Assembly (NCBI GenBank): GCA_012519425.1
Contig: JAAYQF010000093.1
Location: 43,151-107,150, forward strand
DNA from: Bacteroidales bacterium
GTDB lineage: Bacteria > Bacteroidota > Bacteroidia > Bacteroidales > Paludibacteraceae
DNA length: 64,000 bases
Direction: 5' to 3'
Made by a program: the position numbers and the translations under genes
The notes under the pieces: generated by a model
What the model was told of the DNA's origin: nothing
Databases searched by the model: none
What the model saw: the letters and a program-made list of their open reading frames with translations, nothing else
Shown here: one piece after another, positions 40,611 to 50,323 of the stretch
Numbering within the stretch: the first letter of the stretch is position 1
How the letters are laid out: each line of letters starts with the position of its first letter

Positions 40611-43600
40611 ATGAATAGAACGCAGAATAAAAATGGCAAGCGGACTTCAAAGTACTTGGTCCTTCTTGCGAGTATTTTGTTTTTGATGGGTTCTGTGAAT
40701 GTTGACGCATTTGCAAGCAATCATACGCTTGCTGACTACAATCAACTAACAGAGCAGCAATCATCAGGGTTCACTGTAACCGGACTGGTTACCGACCAGC
40801 AGGGAGAAACCATGATTGGTGTCAGTATATTGGAAAAAGGCACTTCGAATGGTACTATCACCCAGGCAAACGGACGGTTCAGCTTACAAGTTGAAAGCGC
40901 CAACTCTGTCTTGGTGTTTTCATATATCGGTTATGCAAAACAAGAAATTACGGTTGGCAATGTTCGTGACTTGAAAGTTGTACTGGCTGTAGAAGCAAAA
41001 GAAGTGGACGAAGTTGTGGTTATCGGCTATGGTACACAGCGCAAAGGTGATATTACCAGTGCCGTTGCCAGTGTCAAAGCTGAAGATTTCTCCGTAGGTA
41101 AAATCGGAGATGCAGCCGAATTGGTGAAAGGAAAAATTGCAGGCCTGAGCATCACCAAATCTTCCGGAGACCCCAACGCCACGTCAAGTATTATGTTACG
41201 CGGTATTACTACCATTATCGGTAGTGTTTCCCCATTGGTTTTGGTTGACGGAGTGGAAGGATCACTCACAACGGTTGCACCTGAAAACATCGCAGCTATC
41301 GATGTATTAAAGGATGCTTCCGCAGCAGCAATTTACGGTACACGCGGTGCTAACGGGGTGATTATCATCACAACGAAAAGTGGACAAAGGGAAAGCAGAG
41401 CCAATGTCACCTATCACGCTTACGGTTCTTTGACCAATTGGTACAAAAAAGCCGAATTCATGGATACAAGAGATGTGATCTTTGCACGCACAAATTTCCC
41501 ATATGACGGATATAACACAGATTGGTTGGATGCCGTTACCCGTAAGATGGGACATGCACAAAATCATTCTATCAGTATAGACGGGGGCACAAAATCAGCA
41601 ACCTATTCTGCCAACATCACTTACAGTGACGAAGCAGGCATTATGCGTAAGAGCGACAGGCGTGATTTAAAAGCTCATATCGACTTGAATCAATATGCCT
41701 TAAATGACATATTGAAATTTAACATCAACCTGTTATATGGCACACACGGCAATACCAACAACCAAAACGCATATGTGTATCGCCAGGCTTTGATCCACAA
41801 CCCTTCTTCTCCTCTTTTTAATCCTGACGGAAGCTATTACGAGGAGTTCAGTCGCTTTCAGTACTACAATCCTTTGGCTATACAAAACGAGTTGATCGGC
41901 AACACCCGTTCAAGTTATACACGTTTAACCGGTAACATTACTTTAGAACCCATCAGGGGTTGGCAAACCAACCTAATGATGTCCATGAGAAAAGGGGAAT
42001 CAACTTCTCAAAATTATTACACCAGTAAATTTTATTCTCAAGCCGTTGGAAAGATCCGGGGTAGTGCATCTCAATCAGCAGGAAACAACAGAAGTGATAA
42101 TTTGGAAATCACCTCACAATACAAATTTGATATAGATAGAAATCATTTCACAGCTTTAGCGGGATACAGCTATTTATACAATGTGTATGACGGTTTTAAT
42201 GCCGGTAACTCCAACTTTCCTTCTGAATCTTATTTATATAATAATCTTTATCAGGGAACTTATTTGACGGACGATGATCATGTTGCCAGTATGGGTTCAT
42301 ACAAAAACGACAACACCTTGATCGGATTTTTCGGGCGTGTGAGCTATGGGTTTGACAACAGATACAACCTGATGTTAAGTTTCCGTCGTGAAGGTTCTTC
42401 AAAATTCGGTGAGAACAACAAATGGGGTTCTTTCCCGTCAGCTTCTGCCGGCTGGACCATCAGCAATGAAGAATTTATGAGGGATTTGCTATGGATCAAC
42501 AATTTGAAACTACGCGCAGGCTACGGAGTAACAGGTATCATCCCTAATGCATCATACGCATCGTTGGTAACCTACGATTACGATGTATGGGGCAAGCACC
42601 TGAGCAAAGACGGCGTTTGGAGTCCCTCGCTCAGAGTAGCCCAAAATCCTAACCCTAACCTGAAATGGGAGAAGACCAGTGAATGGAACGTAGGTATTGA
42701 CTGGTCAATTCTAAACTCACGTTTAGGCGGTGCTGTGGATGTGTATTCAAAAACAACGGTGGACTTATTGTATTACTACAACGTTCCCGTTCCACCCAAT
42801 ATGTACGGACAAACTTTAGCAAACGTTGGTCAAATGCGTAATAACGGTATAGAATTCTTATTGAACGCTATCCCTGTACAAACCCGTGACTTTACCTGGA
42901 AAACAACCTTGACCTTGTCGCATAACAGCAACAAGCTGCTTAGCTTATCCAATGAATTATACGAAACCAGAAACTTCAACGAAACCGGTGGAGTAAGTGA
43001 TCCTATTTCAGTACCGACACACTGTATGGAAGTCGGTCACCGTCTCGGTGATTTCTGGGGATTAAAATCAGCAGGTGTAAGCGAAAACGGTTTTGTTTTG
43101 GTTGAAGTTTCCGACAACGCCGGCGGATGGGTTTTAAAAGAATTTGACACCAAATACAACGAGGAGAAAAACCGTCAACGCCTGGGTAATGGTTTGCCGC
43201 AATTATATGCCGGCTGGAACAACCAACTCAGTTACAAGAACTTTGATCTTAACCTGCAGTTTACCGGTCAATTCGGATACAAAATCCTGAACGTTCAGAG
43301 ATCATTCTACGAAAACAATTCTATTGCATATAACAGACTGAAAACAGCAGATAAGGAATACGGAGCAATTGATACAGATGGTAAACCTGTAATTGATCCG
43401 GCAACCGGAACTCAAAAGATGGTGAAACTTTCTGCTGCCATGTCCCAAGGTATATGGAGTAATCAAATTGAAGATGGTGATTTTCTTAAATTAACCCATG
43501 CCACTTTAGGATACAATGTAAACCTAAAGGGTGAGACACTTAAATACATCAATAATTTAAGGATATATGTTTCAGGACAGAACTTATTCTGTATTACCAA

Positions 43601-43715
43601 ATACACCGGACTTGATCCCGAGGTATCCAACTACTTCATGGCACCCGGTATAGACGACCGCGACAAATATCCAACCATCCGTTCATTTACGATGGGACTT
43701 TCTATTAACTTCTAA
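40611..43715 (+). CDS. SusC/RagA TonB-dependent receptor
   Basis: Carboxypeptidase-D-like domain FTVTGLVTDQQGETMIGVSILEKGTSNGTITQANGRF; TonB/plug VVIGYGTQRKGDITSAVASV; AAAIYGTRGANGVIIITTKSG. Confidence 0.95.
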   Translation: MNRTQNKNGKRTSKYLVLLASILFLMGSVNVDAFASNHTLADYNQLTEQQSSGFTVTGLVTDQQGETMIGVSILEKGTSNGTITQANGRFSLQVESANSVLVFSYIGYAKQEITVGNVRDLKVVLAVEAKEVDEVVVIGYGTQRKGDITSAVASVKAEDFSVGKIGDAAELVKGKIAGLSITKSSGDPNATSSIMLRGITTIIGSVSPLVLVDGVEGSLTTVAPENIAAIDVLKDASAAAIYGTRGANGVIIITTKSGQRESRANVTYHAYGSLTNWYKKAEFMDTRDVIFARTNFPYDGYNTDWLDAVTRKMGHAQNHSISIDGGTKSATYSANITYSDEAGIMRKSDRRDLKAHIDLNQYALNDILKFNINLLYGTHGNTNNQNAYVYRQALIHNPSSPLFNPDGSYYEEFSRFQYYNPLAIQNELIGNTRSSYTRLTGNITLEPIRGWQTNLMMSMRKGESTSQNYYTSKFYSQAVGKIRGSASQSAGNNRSDNLEITSQYKFDIDRNHFTALAGYSYLYNVYDGFNAGNSNFPSESYLYNNLYQGTYLTDDDHVASMGSYKNDNTLIGFFGRVSYGFDNRYNLMLSFRREGSSKFGENNKWGSFPSASAGWTISNEEFMRDLLWINNLKLRAGYGVTGIIPNASYASLVTYDYDVWGKHLSKDGVWSPSLRVAQNPNPNLKWEKTSEWNVGIDWSILNSRLGGAVDVYSKTTVDLLYYYNVPVPPNMYGQTLANVGQMRNNGIEFLLNAIPVQTRDFTWKTTLTLSHNSNKLLSLSNELYETRNFNETGGVSDPISVPTHCMEVGHRLGDFWGLKSAGVSENGFVLVEVSDNAGGWVLKEFDTKYNEEKNRQRLGNGLPQLYAGWNNQLSYKNFDLNLQFTGQFGYKILNVQRSFYENNSIAYNRLKTADKEYGAIDTDGKPVIDPATGTQKMVKLSAAMSQGIWSNQIEDGDFLKLTHATLGYNVNLKGETLKYINNLRIYVSGQNLFCITKYTGLDPEVSNYFMAPGIDDRDKYPTIRSFTMGLSINF

Positions 43716-43727
43716 ATACAACAAATT

Positions 43728-45428
43728 ATGAAACTACTTAAAAAAACAGCTATATTTCTGATAAGTTCCTTTTTGTTGTTAGGAGCTTGCACTGATTTGA
43801 CAGAAAATGTTTATGATACATTAACAGATGCTACCATTGACGTAAATGACCCTGAAATTATCGGCTACATGATGGGAGAAGCTTATGCACAATTCCGCTT
43901 CATGTACTGGGGATGGAATGGTTATTTTGATTTGATGGAAGAATGCAGTGACACTTATATGACACCCAAAAGGATCGGTATCGGTTGGGGTGACTTATAC
44001 ATCAACATGCACAAACACAGCTGGAATTCTACCCAAGGACACATACAGTCCCTGTGGCATTATGCCTACGTGGGCATCGGATATACCAACAAGTGCCTGG
44101 ATGTTTTACCTGAAACGGGACGAAACCAGGCTGAAATGCGTTTTTTAAGGGCGTTGAACTATTACGTCCTGCTGGATGCTTTCCGCAATGTACCTTTAGA
44201 AACAACTCAATTAGTTGAAGAGGGATATTTACCAAAACAAGTTTCCGCTGATTCAATTTTCAGATTCTGTGTCAGCGAACTTGAAGCTGTCAAAGATGAT
44301 CTCGGAACAGAAAAATATCACGGATATCCCAACAGATACGCGGCCAATATGGCATTGGCAAAACTGTACCTCAACTACAATGCTTATTTCAACAAAAATG
44401 ATGACTCATATTATGAAAAGGCTTTAGCAGAAGTAAATGAGGTAATTGACGAAGGTGGGTATACCCTGGCTCCAAATTATTTGGATAACTTCAAAGCGGA
44501 CATTTCAACTTCTCCTGAAGTAATCTTCGCATTACCCCTGGATAAAACAAATGCCGCACATAATTATTTGGTGAACAAATGCCTGGTTGGAGCAGGCGCT
44601 CAGGCATATGGTTATACGGGAGGCCCGTGGAATGGTAGTTGTGCAGTGCCACAATTTATAGAAAGTTATCATCCTGATGATAATCGTCTGAAGTACACCT
44701 GGACCGGCGGTGTTCAACGTTATGCTACCAAGGACGCGCAAGGCAACACCATACCACAATCCGGAGCGGATATACCTTTTGGAGCGGACGACTGGGCAGG
44801 ACAAGGTGTTTTGAACTACTCACTGAGGGTTCATTCCATCGACAATCCGGGTGCTTACCAGCAAGAAGGGTATCGCTTTGTAAAAAGTGAAATTGTAGCA
44901 GGCGATGCGGGTACTTACGGAAATGATGTTGCGTTCTTCAGATTGGCTGACGCCATGTTTATAAAAGCTGAGTGTTTGCTACGCCTGGGACGTGATGAGC
45001 AGGTAGCTGCCGATTTGATCACTGAAGTGCGCAAACGCTCTTTTGATGATGCAGCGAAAGCTAAACGAACCGTTGCAGAATTGAAAGGTGGTAGCAAATA
45101 TGCCTATGGGCATGAAGAGTACACCGGGGAAGGATATGCCAACTGGGACCCTGCAACTTTAATAAAAACCCATGAGGGTGGCGACGATATCATACTGGGC
45201 GGTTTGTTGGATGACTTAGCCTGGGAGTTCGTTGGCGAACACCACAGACGGCAGGATTTGGTCAGATTTAAAATGACCGACGGTCGCAATGTGTTCAACG
45301 GTAAATCCTGGTTCTGTAAAGATGCTACAGATGAGACCCATTGGGATTATTTCCCCATACCTAAATCGGCACTGGATGCAAATATTACTTTAGAACAGAA
45401 CGAAGGGTATGAAGGAAGAGCCCATTAA
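43728..45428 (+). CDS. SusD/RagB outer-membrane lipoprotein
   Basis: Lipobox LLGACTD; RFLRALNYYVLLDAFRNVPL; LDDLAWEFVGEHHRRQDLVRF. Confidence 0.95.
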   Translation: MKLLKKTAIFLISSFLLLGACTDLTENVYDTLTDATIDVNDPEIIGYMMGEAYAQFRFMYWGWNGYFDLMEECSDTYMTPKRIGIGWGDLYINMHKHSWNSTQGHIQSLWHYAYVGIGYTNKCLDVLPETGRNQAEMRFLRALNYYVLLDAFRNVPLETTQLVEEGYLPKQVSADSIFRFCVSELEAVKDDLGTEKYHGYPNRYAANMALAKLYLNYNAYFNKNDDSYYEKALAEVNEVIDEGGYTLAPNYLDNFKADISTSPEVIFALPLDKTNAAHNYLVNKCLVGAGAQAYGYTGGPWNGSCAVPQFIESYHPDDNRLKYTWTGGVQRYATKDAQGNTIPQSGADIPFGADDWAGQGVLNYSLRVHSIDNPGAYQQEGYRFVKSEIVAGDAGTYGNDVAFFRLADAMFIKAECLLRLGRDEQVAADLITEVRKRSFDDAAKAKRTVAELKGGSKYAYGHEEYTGEGYANWDPATLIKTHEGGDDIILGGLLDDLAWEFVGEHHRRQDLVRFKMTDGRNVFNGKSWFCKDATDETHWDYFPIPKSALDANITLEQNEGYEGRAH

Positions 45429-45504
45429 AAAATTAGTTATATATCTCTTTTATATAAAAATTCAAGAAACAGTTTTAACAAACAATTAAAATTTATTTAA
45501 AGCA

Positions 45505-46977
45505 ATGAAAAAAGTATTTTATTATTTAGTTGTATTTTCCGTACTATTCGGCGGATTTATCGCTTGTGAGGAAAATCTTAAAGACAAGGAAAAAGAACTC
45601 ACACCCGAGGAACTTGAAGAGTTAAGAAGACAAGACTCTCTCAAGGAAGCTCAAAAAAACACCATCAATGCTGATCTGGTACTCACGTATGAAGTCAATA
45701 TTCCTATCAGCGCATCATCTTACGGTGGCACCGATTTAGAAATTGAATTGAATAAAATCGCTCAGGCTTTTGAACTGACCGAAGAACAAGTTCTAAATGG
45801 AATAGCAGGAGCAGACGGTGCACCGGATATTACACCTTTTGCCATTGCGGGAACTACCGGTGCCGATGTAGGCTCAGCATCCAACACTAACGCTCCCTGG
45901 GGCCACTGGTGGGATGCTAATGGAGATGTGATCAATTGGGGTGAAGGAGCTATGATCTATGCCGAATTTAATCCTGAAACCGGAATTTTCCATGTTGGTC
46001 AATTCCCCGGACGTTTGGAAGACGGACAAAAAATCACCGTCATTGAAGCACTTCGGTACAATAGTATCAGGGTAGCCGTTCAGATTAAAGCTACAGCAGT
46101 GGCTAAAGAGGAGGTTCAAGCCAGCATAGTGGCTACACAAAACTTAACTCTTGAAACAACCCCAAAAAGCTCTTATGACCTGGATCCTGTTACATTCGAC
46201 CTGACTGCCGCCTTAACTGAACTAGGTGTCAGCTCAATGGAAGGGGTTGAATTTGTGGCTGTAGGTGCAGGAGACAAGATAACTGATGAATACACCGGTG
46301 AAGCGGCTCTTAAGAGTTATTGGTATGACACCAATGGTGAAGTCTGCGGCTGGGGTGATGACGCTATGGTATACACTACTTATGGTAGTTTTGAAGAAAA
46401 CCAGATCGGTGTCGGACAATTCCCGGGACATCTGAAAGAAGGTGATGTGTTGACTGTTAAGTACGGGTTGATAGCCGGAAGTAAAATTGTGGTGTTGGAG
46501 ATCAAAATCACAGTCGTAGGCTACCAGGATCCGGAAACAGAATTAGAAGGAGAAGCACAAAATCTTACCTACGACATTCAACTCAGCAAACCGGTTTCTC
46601 AAGACTATGCTTCTGTAGCCGTAGATATCAAAGACAAGTTTAGAGAAGCGTTCCGCAAAACCACCTATCAGATCCATCAGGCCATTCTTAGTGGAGAGTT
46701 AAAGTTGTATGTGGATGAGATAACTGAAGAAGCTCCTGCATATACTGCTGACGCTCCCGGATATTGGCTCAATACTGAAGGTAAAGCCTGCGGTTGGAGC
46801 GATGGTATTGTATGGTGCAGCATAGGTCATTCTGAAACCACTTTAACCCTGTATGGTGGTAACCATCACGAAAATGCAGAAGCCGGAAATGTTGTTACTA
46901 CGAAATACATCGCTACTTATAACGGCGGTTCTGTAACGTTTAACATAACATTTACAATTAACAATCCTGAAGAATAA
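45505..46977 (+). CDS. Lipoprotein with three DUF4859-like repeats; candidate surface glycan-binding protein
   Basis: FIACEE lipobox; repeated modules WGHWWDANGDVINWGEGA / KSYWYDTNGEVCGWGDDA / PGYWLNTEGKACGWSDGI; directly follows SusD. Confidence 0.8.
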   Translation: MKKVFYYLVVFSVLFGGFIACEENLKDKEKELTPEELEELRRQDSLKEAQKNTINADLVLTYEVNIPISASSYGGTDLEIELNKIAQAFELTEEQVLNGIAGADGAPDITPFAIAGTTGADVGSASNTNAPWGHWWDANGDVINWGEGAMIYAEFNPETGIFHVGQFPGRLEDGQKITVIEALRYNSIRVAVQIKATAVAKEEVQASIVATQNLTLETTPKSSYDLDPVTFDLTAALTELGVSSMEGVEFVAVGAGDKITDEYTGEAALKSYWYDTNGEVCGWGDDAMVYTTYGSFEENQIGVGQFPGHLKEGDVLTVKYGLIAGSKIVVLEIKITVVGYQDPETELEGEAQNLTYDIQLSKPVSQDYASVAVDIKDKFREAFRKTTYQIHQAILSGELKLYVDEITEEAPAYTADAPGYWLNTEGKACGWSDGIVWCSIGHSETTLTLYGGNHHENAEAGNVVTTKYIATYNGGSVTFNITFTINNPEE

Positions 46978-46979
46978 TA

Positions 46980-49019
46980 ATGTTTAAAAACATCCAAACA
47001 CATAAGCCGGGCAAGTCCGGCTTATGTGTTTACTCACTAATCGTATTTCTTTTTTTTATTGTCAATGCTTTTGCGTTGACAAGTTGTGACAACAATGCCA
47101 TCGAAGATGACCCGAATCCGGAAAATAACGATTCCATTCCCAAGGAGGAAGATGTAATCGTTTTGAGTCCGGAAGACATCATTGATTATGATAAATTCTA
47201 CAAGCCTAATGAATTTAGCAGGATGGACATGTTGCGAGACGACAGCAGATGGTCATTTGTCAGAAGTCGTCAATCTGAACATTTTATCGTTTTTTGGGAA
47301 CCGGGATTTGGGCTAGATCCCAATGCATCTTCCGTTCCGGCTGACCTGAGGGTCGATATAGACGACTTATTGAACAAGGCGGAATCTTTTTTCCGCGTGA
47401 ATATAGACGTTCTAAAATTTGCCGATTTGGAAAAATCTAACCTCAGCAAATACAAAATGCAAATTTATCTCTTGTTCCAAAGAGAGTGGGCTGCCTATGG
47501 AGGGGGTATAGACGATGTGATCGGTGGCTTGTGGATTAATCCTTCTACTTGCAAACCTGTAGGCTCTACCATTGCCCACGAAATCGGACACAGTTTCCAA
47601 TATCAGGTGTATGCCGATTTAATAGCTTCCAAAGAAGCTCCACATGATTTCACCCGGGGTTTCAGATACGGATTCGGTGGAAACGGTGGCAATGGATTCT
47701 GGGAACAAACCGCACAATGGCAAGCTTACGAATCCTATCCTATGGAAGCCTTCGTGTCCCACAACTTCAATGTTTACATGGACAACCACAACCGGCATAT
47801 CTGTCATGAATGGCAACGTTATGCAAGCTATTTCATCCATTATTATTGGGTACATAAACATGGAAAAGATATCATTGCCAAAATATGGAGAGAGGCTGTC
47901 AGTCCGGAAGATCCCATAGAGGCATATCAACGCATCAATCAACTCAGCATGGATGAACTAAATGCTGAATTCTATGAGGCTGCTACTCGTTTTGTGACCT
48001 GGGATTTGGATGACATCAGAGATATTGGTAAGAATTTCATCGGACGTCACGCCTATAAATTCTATGCGAATGAAGATGGCAAATATCAGGTTTCCTATAA
48101 AAAATGTCCGGGAACAGGTGGTTACAATGTGATACCGTTAAACGTTCCGGCAGCCGGTACCACGGTTACCACACGATTTGAAGCCCTGCAACCCGGCTCT
48201 GCTTTAGCGGCAGATGATCCGGGTAGTTACGATGATAACGGCAGGGTGAAGACTACCAGAACCTACAACAAAGGTGACCTTACCAGGGCAGGCTGGCGTT
48301 ATGGATATGTAGCTTTGCTGAATAACGGTGAACGTATTTATTCTGACATGAACAGATTAACTGCGGCCAATGTTGAATTTACAATCCCGGAAAACTGTTT
48401 CAGGTTATGGTTCGTCGTTACCGGCGCACCCACCACCTATACTTCACATCCCTGGGATGAAAATGAATCTAATGATGACCAATGGCCCTATACTGTTCAA
48501 TTCACCAATACGGATATTTTAGGAAATATCACCATTGATCCCGGTGCCGATCCTGAAAGCCGGACGATCACTTTCGATGTTTCATTCCCGGCAGATGCAG
48601 CAAATTACAGCGGCACATTGGTAGATCTGAATGTGACAGGAGACATCGAACAAGTTGCACAAGCATTTGTCTTGCAACCTTCAGCTATTTCAGGCTTGCT
48701 CTTGAGTCCAAAAGCTACTCCACAAGAAGGGAAAATTGCATTTGCTGCGGTAGAACCTTCCGGTGAATTCAACTACAATACTACCGCCAACGGTCACGGA
48801 TTCTGGTTCAGTTCAACAGGAGCAGTCATAGGTTGGGGAGCATCCAATGACAGCAAAGTGTTTGTTGAATTCGATGTCAACAGAATGGAATTCAGTGTCG
48901 GACAATATCCCGGGAAATGTGCTTCAGGCGATAAATTTACGGTCAAGGAAGCATTGATTTACAAAAAAAACGGACAAGAATACGTAGTGACATTTATTTT
49001 TAACATCACAATCCGGTAA
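46980..49019 (+). CDS. DUF6055-like gluzincin-type lipoprotein with C-terminal DUF4859-like domain
   Basis: Lipobox ALTSC; RSRQSEHFIVFWEPGFG; STIAHEIGHSFQYQVYADL followed by FWEQTAQWQAYE; C-term GFWFSSTGAVIGWGASNDSKVFVEFDVNRMEFSVGQYPGK. Confidence 0.8.
   Translation: MFKNIQTHKPGKSGLCVYSLIVFLFFIVNAFALTSCDNNAIEDDPNPENNDSIPKEEDVIVLSPEDIIDYDKFYKPNEFSRMDMLRDDSRWSFVRSRQSEHFIVFWEPGFGLDPNASSVPADLRVDIDDLLNKAESFFRVNIDVLKFADLEKSNLSKYKMQIYLLFQREWAAYGGGIDDVIGGLWINPSTCKPVGSTIAHEIGHSFQYQVYADLIASKEAPHDFTRGFRYGFGGNGGNGFWEQTAQWQAYESYPMEAFVSHNFNVYMDNHNRHICHEWQRYASYFIHYYWVHKHGKDIIAKIWREAVSPEDPIEAYQRINQLSMDELNAEFYEAATRFVTWDLDDIRDIGKNFIGRHAYKFYANEDGKYQVSYKKCPGTGGYNVIPLNVPAAGTTVTTRFEALQPGSALAADDPGSYDDNGRVKTTRTYNKGDLTRAGWRYGYVALLNNGERIYSDMNRLTAANVEFTIPENCFRLWFVVTGAPTTYTSHPWDENESNDDQWPYTVQFTNTDILGNITIDPGADPESRTITFDVSFPADAANYSGTLVDLNVTGDIEQVAQAFVLQPSAISGLLLSPKATPQEGKIAFAAVEPSGEFNYNTTANGHGFWFSSTGAVIGWGASNDSKVFVEFDVNRMEFSVGQYPGKCASGDKFTVKEALIYKKNGQEYVVTFIFNITIR
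46996..47031 (+). terminator. Perfect 15-bp stem hairpin followed by T-rich tract inside 5' coding region; candidate intra-operonic attenuator
   Basis: AAACACATAAGCCGG-GCAAGT-CCGGCTTATGTGTTT, then ACTCACTAATCGTATTTCTTTTTTTT. Confidence 0.6.
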
Positions 49020-49031
49020 TATCGTGGATAC

Positions 49032-50312
49032 ATGAAGCGGTCTTGTTTAGGTTATTTTTTTCTTATCACAGTTGTAATATTCACAAGTTGTGATCCTGAG
49101 TCGGTGTTGGATCCTCGTTCCAAAGTAAAAGACTCATTGGCGGTCTCAACCATATGGATAAATACATTAAACGAAGAAAAAATCACCTCTAAAGACAAGG
49201 CTGATTATGTACCTTGTGACGTCAAGATTCAGTCTGTCAACAAACCATGGAATTTCAGCGGAAGTGGAAAAATCCGTGGCAGGGGCAATTCAACCTGGCT
49301 GTGGTATGACAAAAAACCCTACAGGCTGAAATTGACAGAAGCAAAAAGTATCCTGGGATTGAAAAGTGACAAGGATTGGGTGTTTTTAGCAAACTACAGA
49401 GACCCGACTCATCTGATGAACACCTTTGTTTTTATTATGGGTCGGGGACTGGGTTTGCCGTTTACCAACAGCGTCAGGTACGCTGAGGTTTATTTAAACA
49501 ATGATTACATCGGTTTATACCAAATTACCGAACAGGTGGAACAAGGTAGAAATCGTGTGAACGTAGATTATAAAGAAGGTTTATTGCTTTCTCTGGATTT
49601 GGATGATGGTCCCTCCCTCAGTCCTGCTGCTCAGGATAATTTTTGGTCAAGCGTGTATGGCATGCCTGTATGTGTAAAACACCCTAAAGATATTCCAACC
49701 GAGCAGCTCGACAGTATTAAATCGGAACTTAAAGTATTGGAAACCGCCATTCAAAGGGACAATTATTACGCGGTCAGTGATATCTTGGACATTCCGGCTT
49801 TTATCGATTATCTCATCATTCAGGAATTAGTATTTAATGTTGAAGTGGCTGCACCCCGCAGCATCTATATCCATCGTAATAAAAACCAAAAATGGGTGAT
49901 GGGGCCACTTTGGGATTTTGATGCCGGATTTGATTTCGATTGGAGCACCATGTACACCGGACATAATTATTTCAACAACTTCAGAAAATTAGTCTTAGGA
50001 AGAGACCCCTACCGTCAAATTGGAGGGCACCGAATTCCTTATTTTTTTACGGACTTGTTTAAATTCAGGCAATTTGTACGGGACTATAAAGATAGATGGT
50101 TGGAAATCAAGAATGACATCATGGATGTTTATTGGGAAGAAACCTTGAGATATGCTGAAGAGAATAAAGATGCCATGTTTCGTGATTTTGAACGTTGGCC
50201 TATTGACAGACACTACGACACAGAAATCAGGGCTATGGGTGTGTGGCTGCGCGACAGGGTAGAGTATCTCTCCGGAATCATTGCGAATTATCCCGCCGGA
50301 CAAATTTATTAA
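49032..50312 (+). CDS. CotH kinase-like lipoprotein
   Basis: KIRGRGNSTWLWYDKKPYRLKLTEAKSILGLKSDKDWVFLANYRDPTHLMNTFVF; YIGLYQITEQVEQGRNRVNV; VMGPLWDFDAGFDFDW. Confidence 0.85.
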   Translation: MKRSCLGYFFLITVVIFTSCDPESVLDPRSKVKDSLAVSTIWINTLNEEKITSKDKADYVPCDVKIQSVNKPWNFSGSGKIRGRGNSTWLWYDKKPYRLKLTEAKSILGLKSDKDWVFLANYRDPTHLMNTFVFIMGRGLGLPFTNSVRYAEVYLNNDYIGLYQITEQVEQGRNRVNVDYKEGLLLSLDLDDGPSLSPAAQDNFWSSVYGMPVCVKHPKDIPTEQLDSIKSELKVLETAIQRDNYYAVSDILDIPAFIDYLIIQELVFNVEVAAPRSIYIHRNKNQKWVMGPLWDFDAGFDFDWSTMYTGHNYFNNFRKLVLGRDPYRQIGGHRIPYFFTDLFKFRQFVRDYKDRWLEIKNDIMDVYWEETLRYAEENKDAMFRDFERWPIDRHYDTEIRAMGVWLRDRVEYLSGIIANYPAGQIY

Positions 50313-50323
50313 ATCATAATTAT

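Noticed and set aside
50243-50323. N-terminal extension of the GH43 ORF overlapping the CotH gene
   Set aside because: A signal peptide begins at the ATG at 50324; the upstream part is simply an open frame inside the preceding gene.
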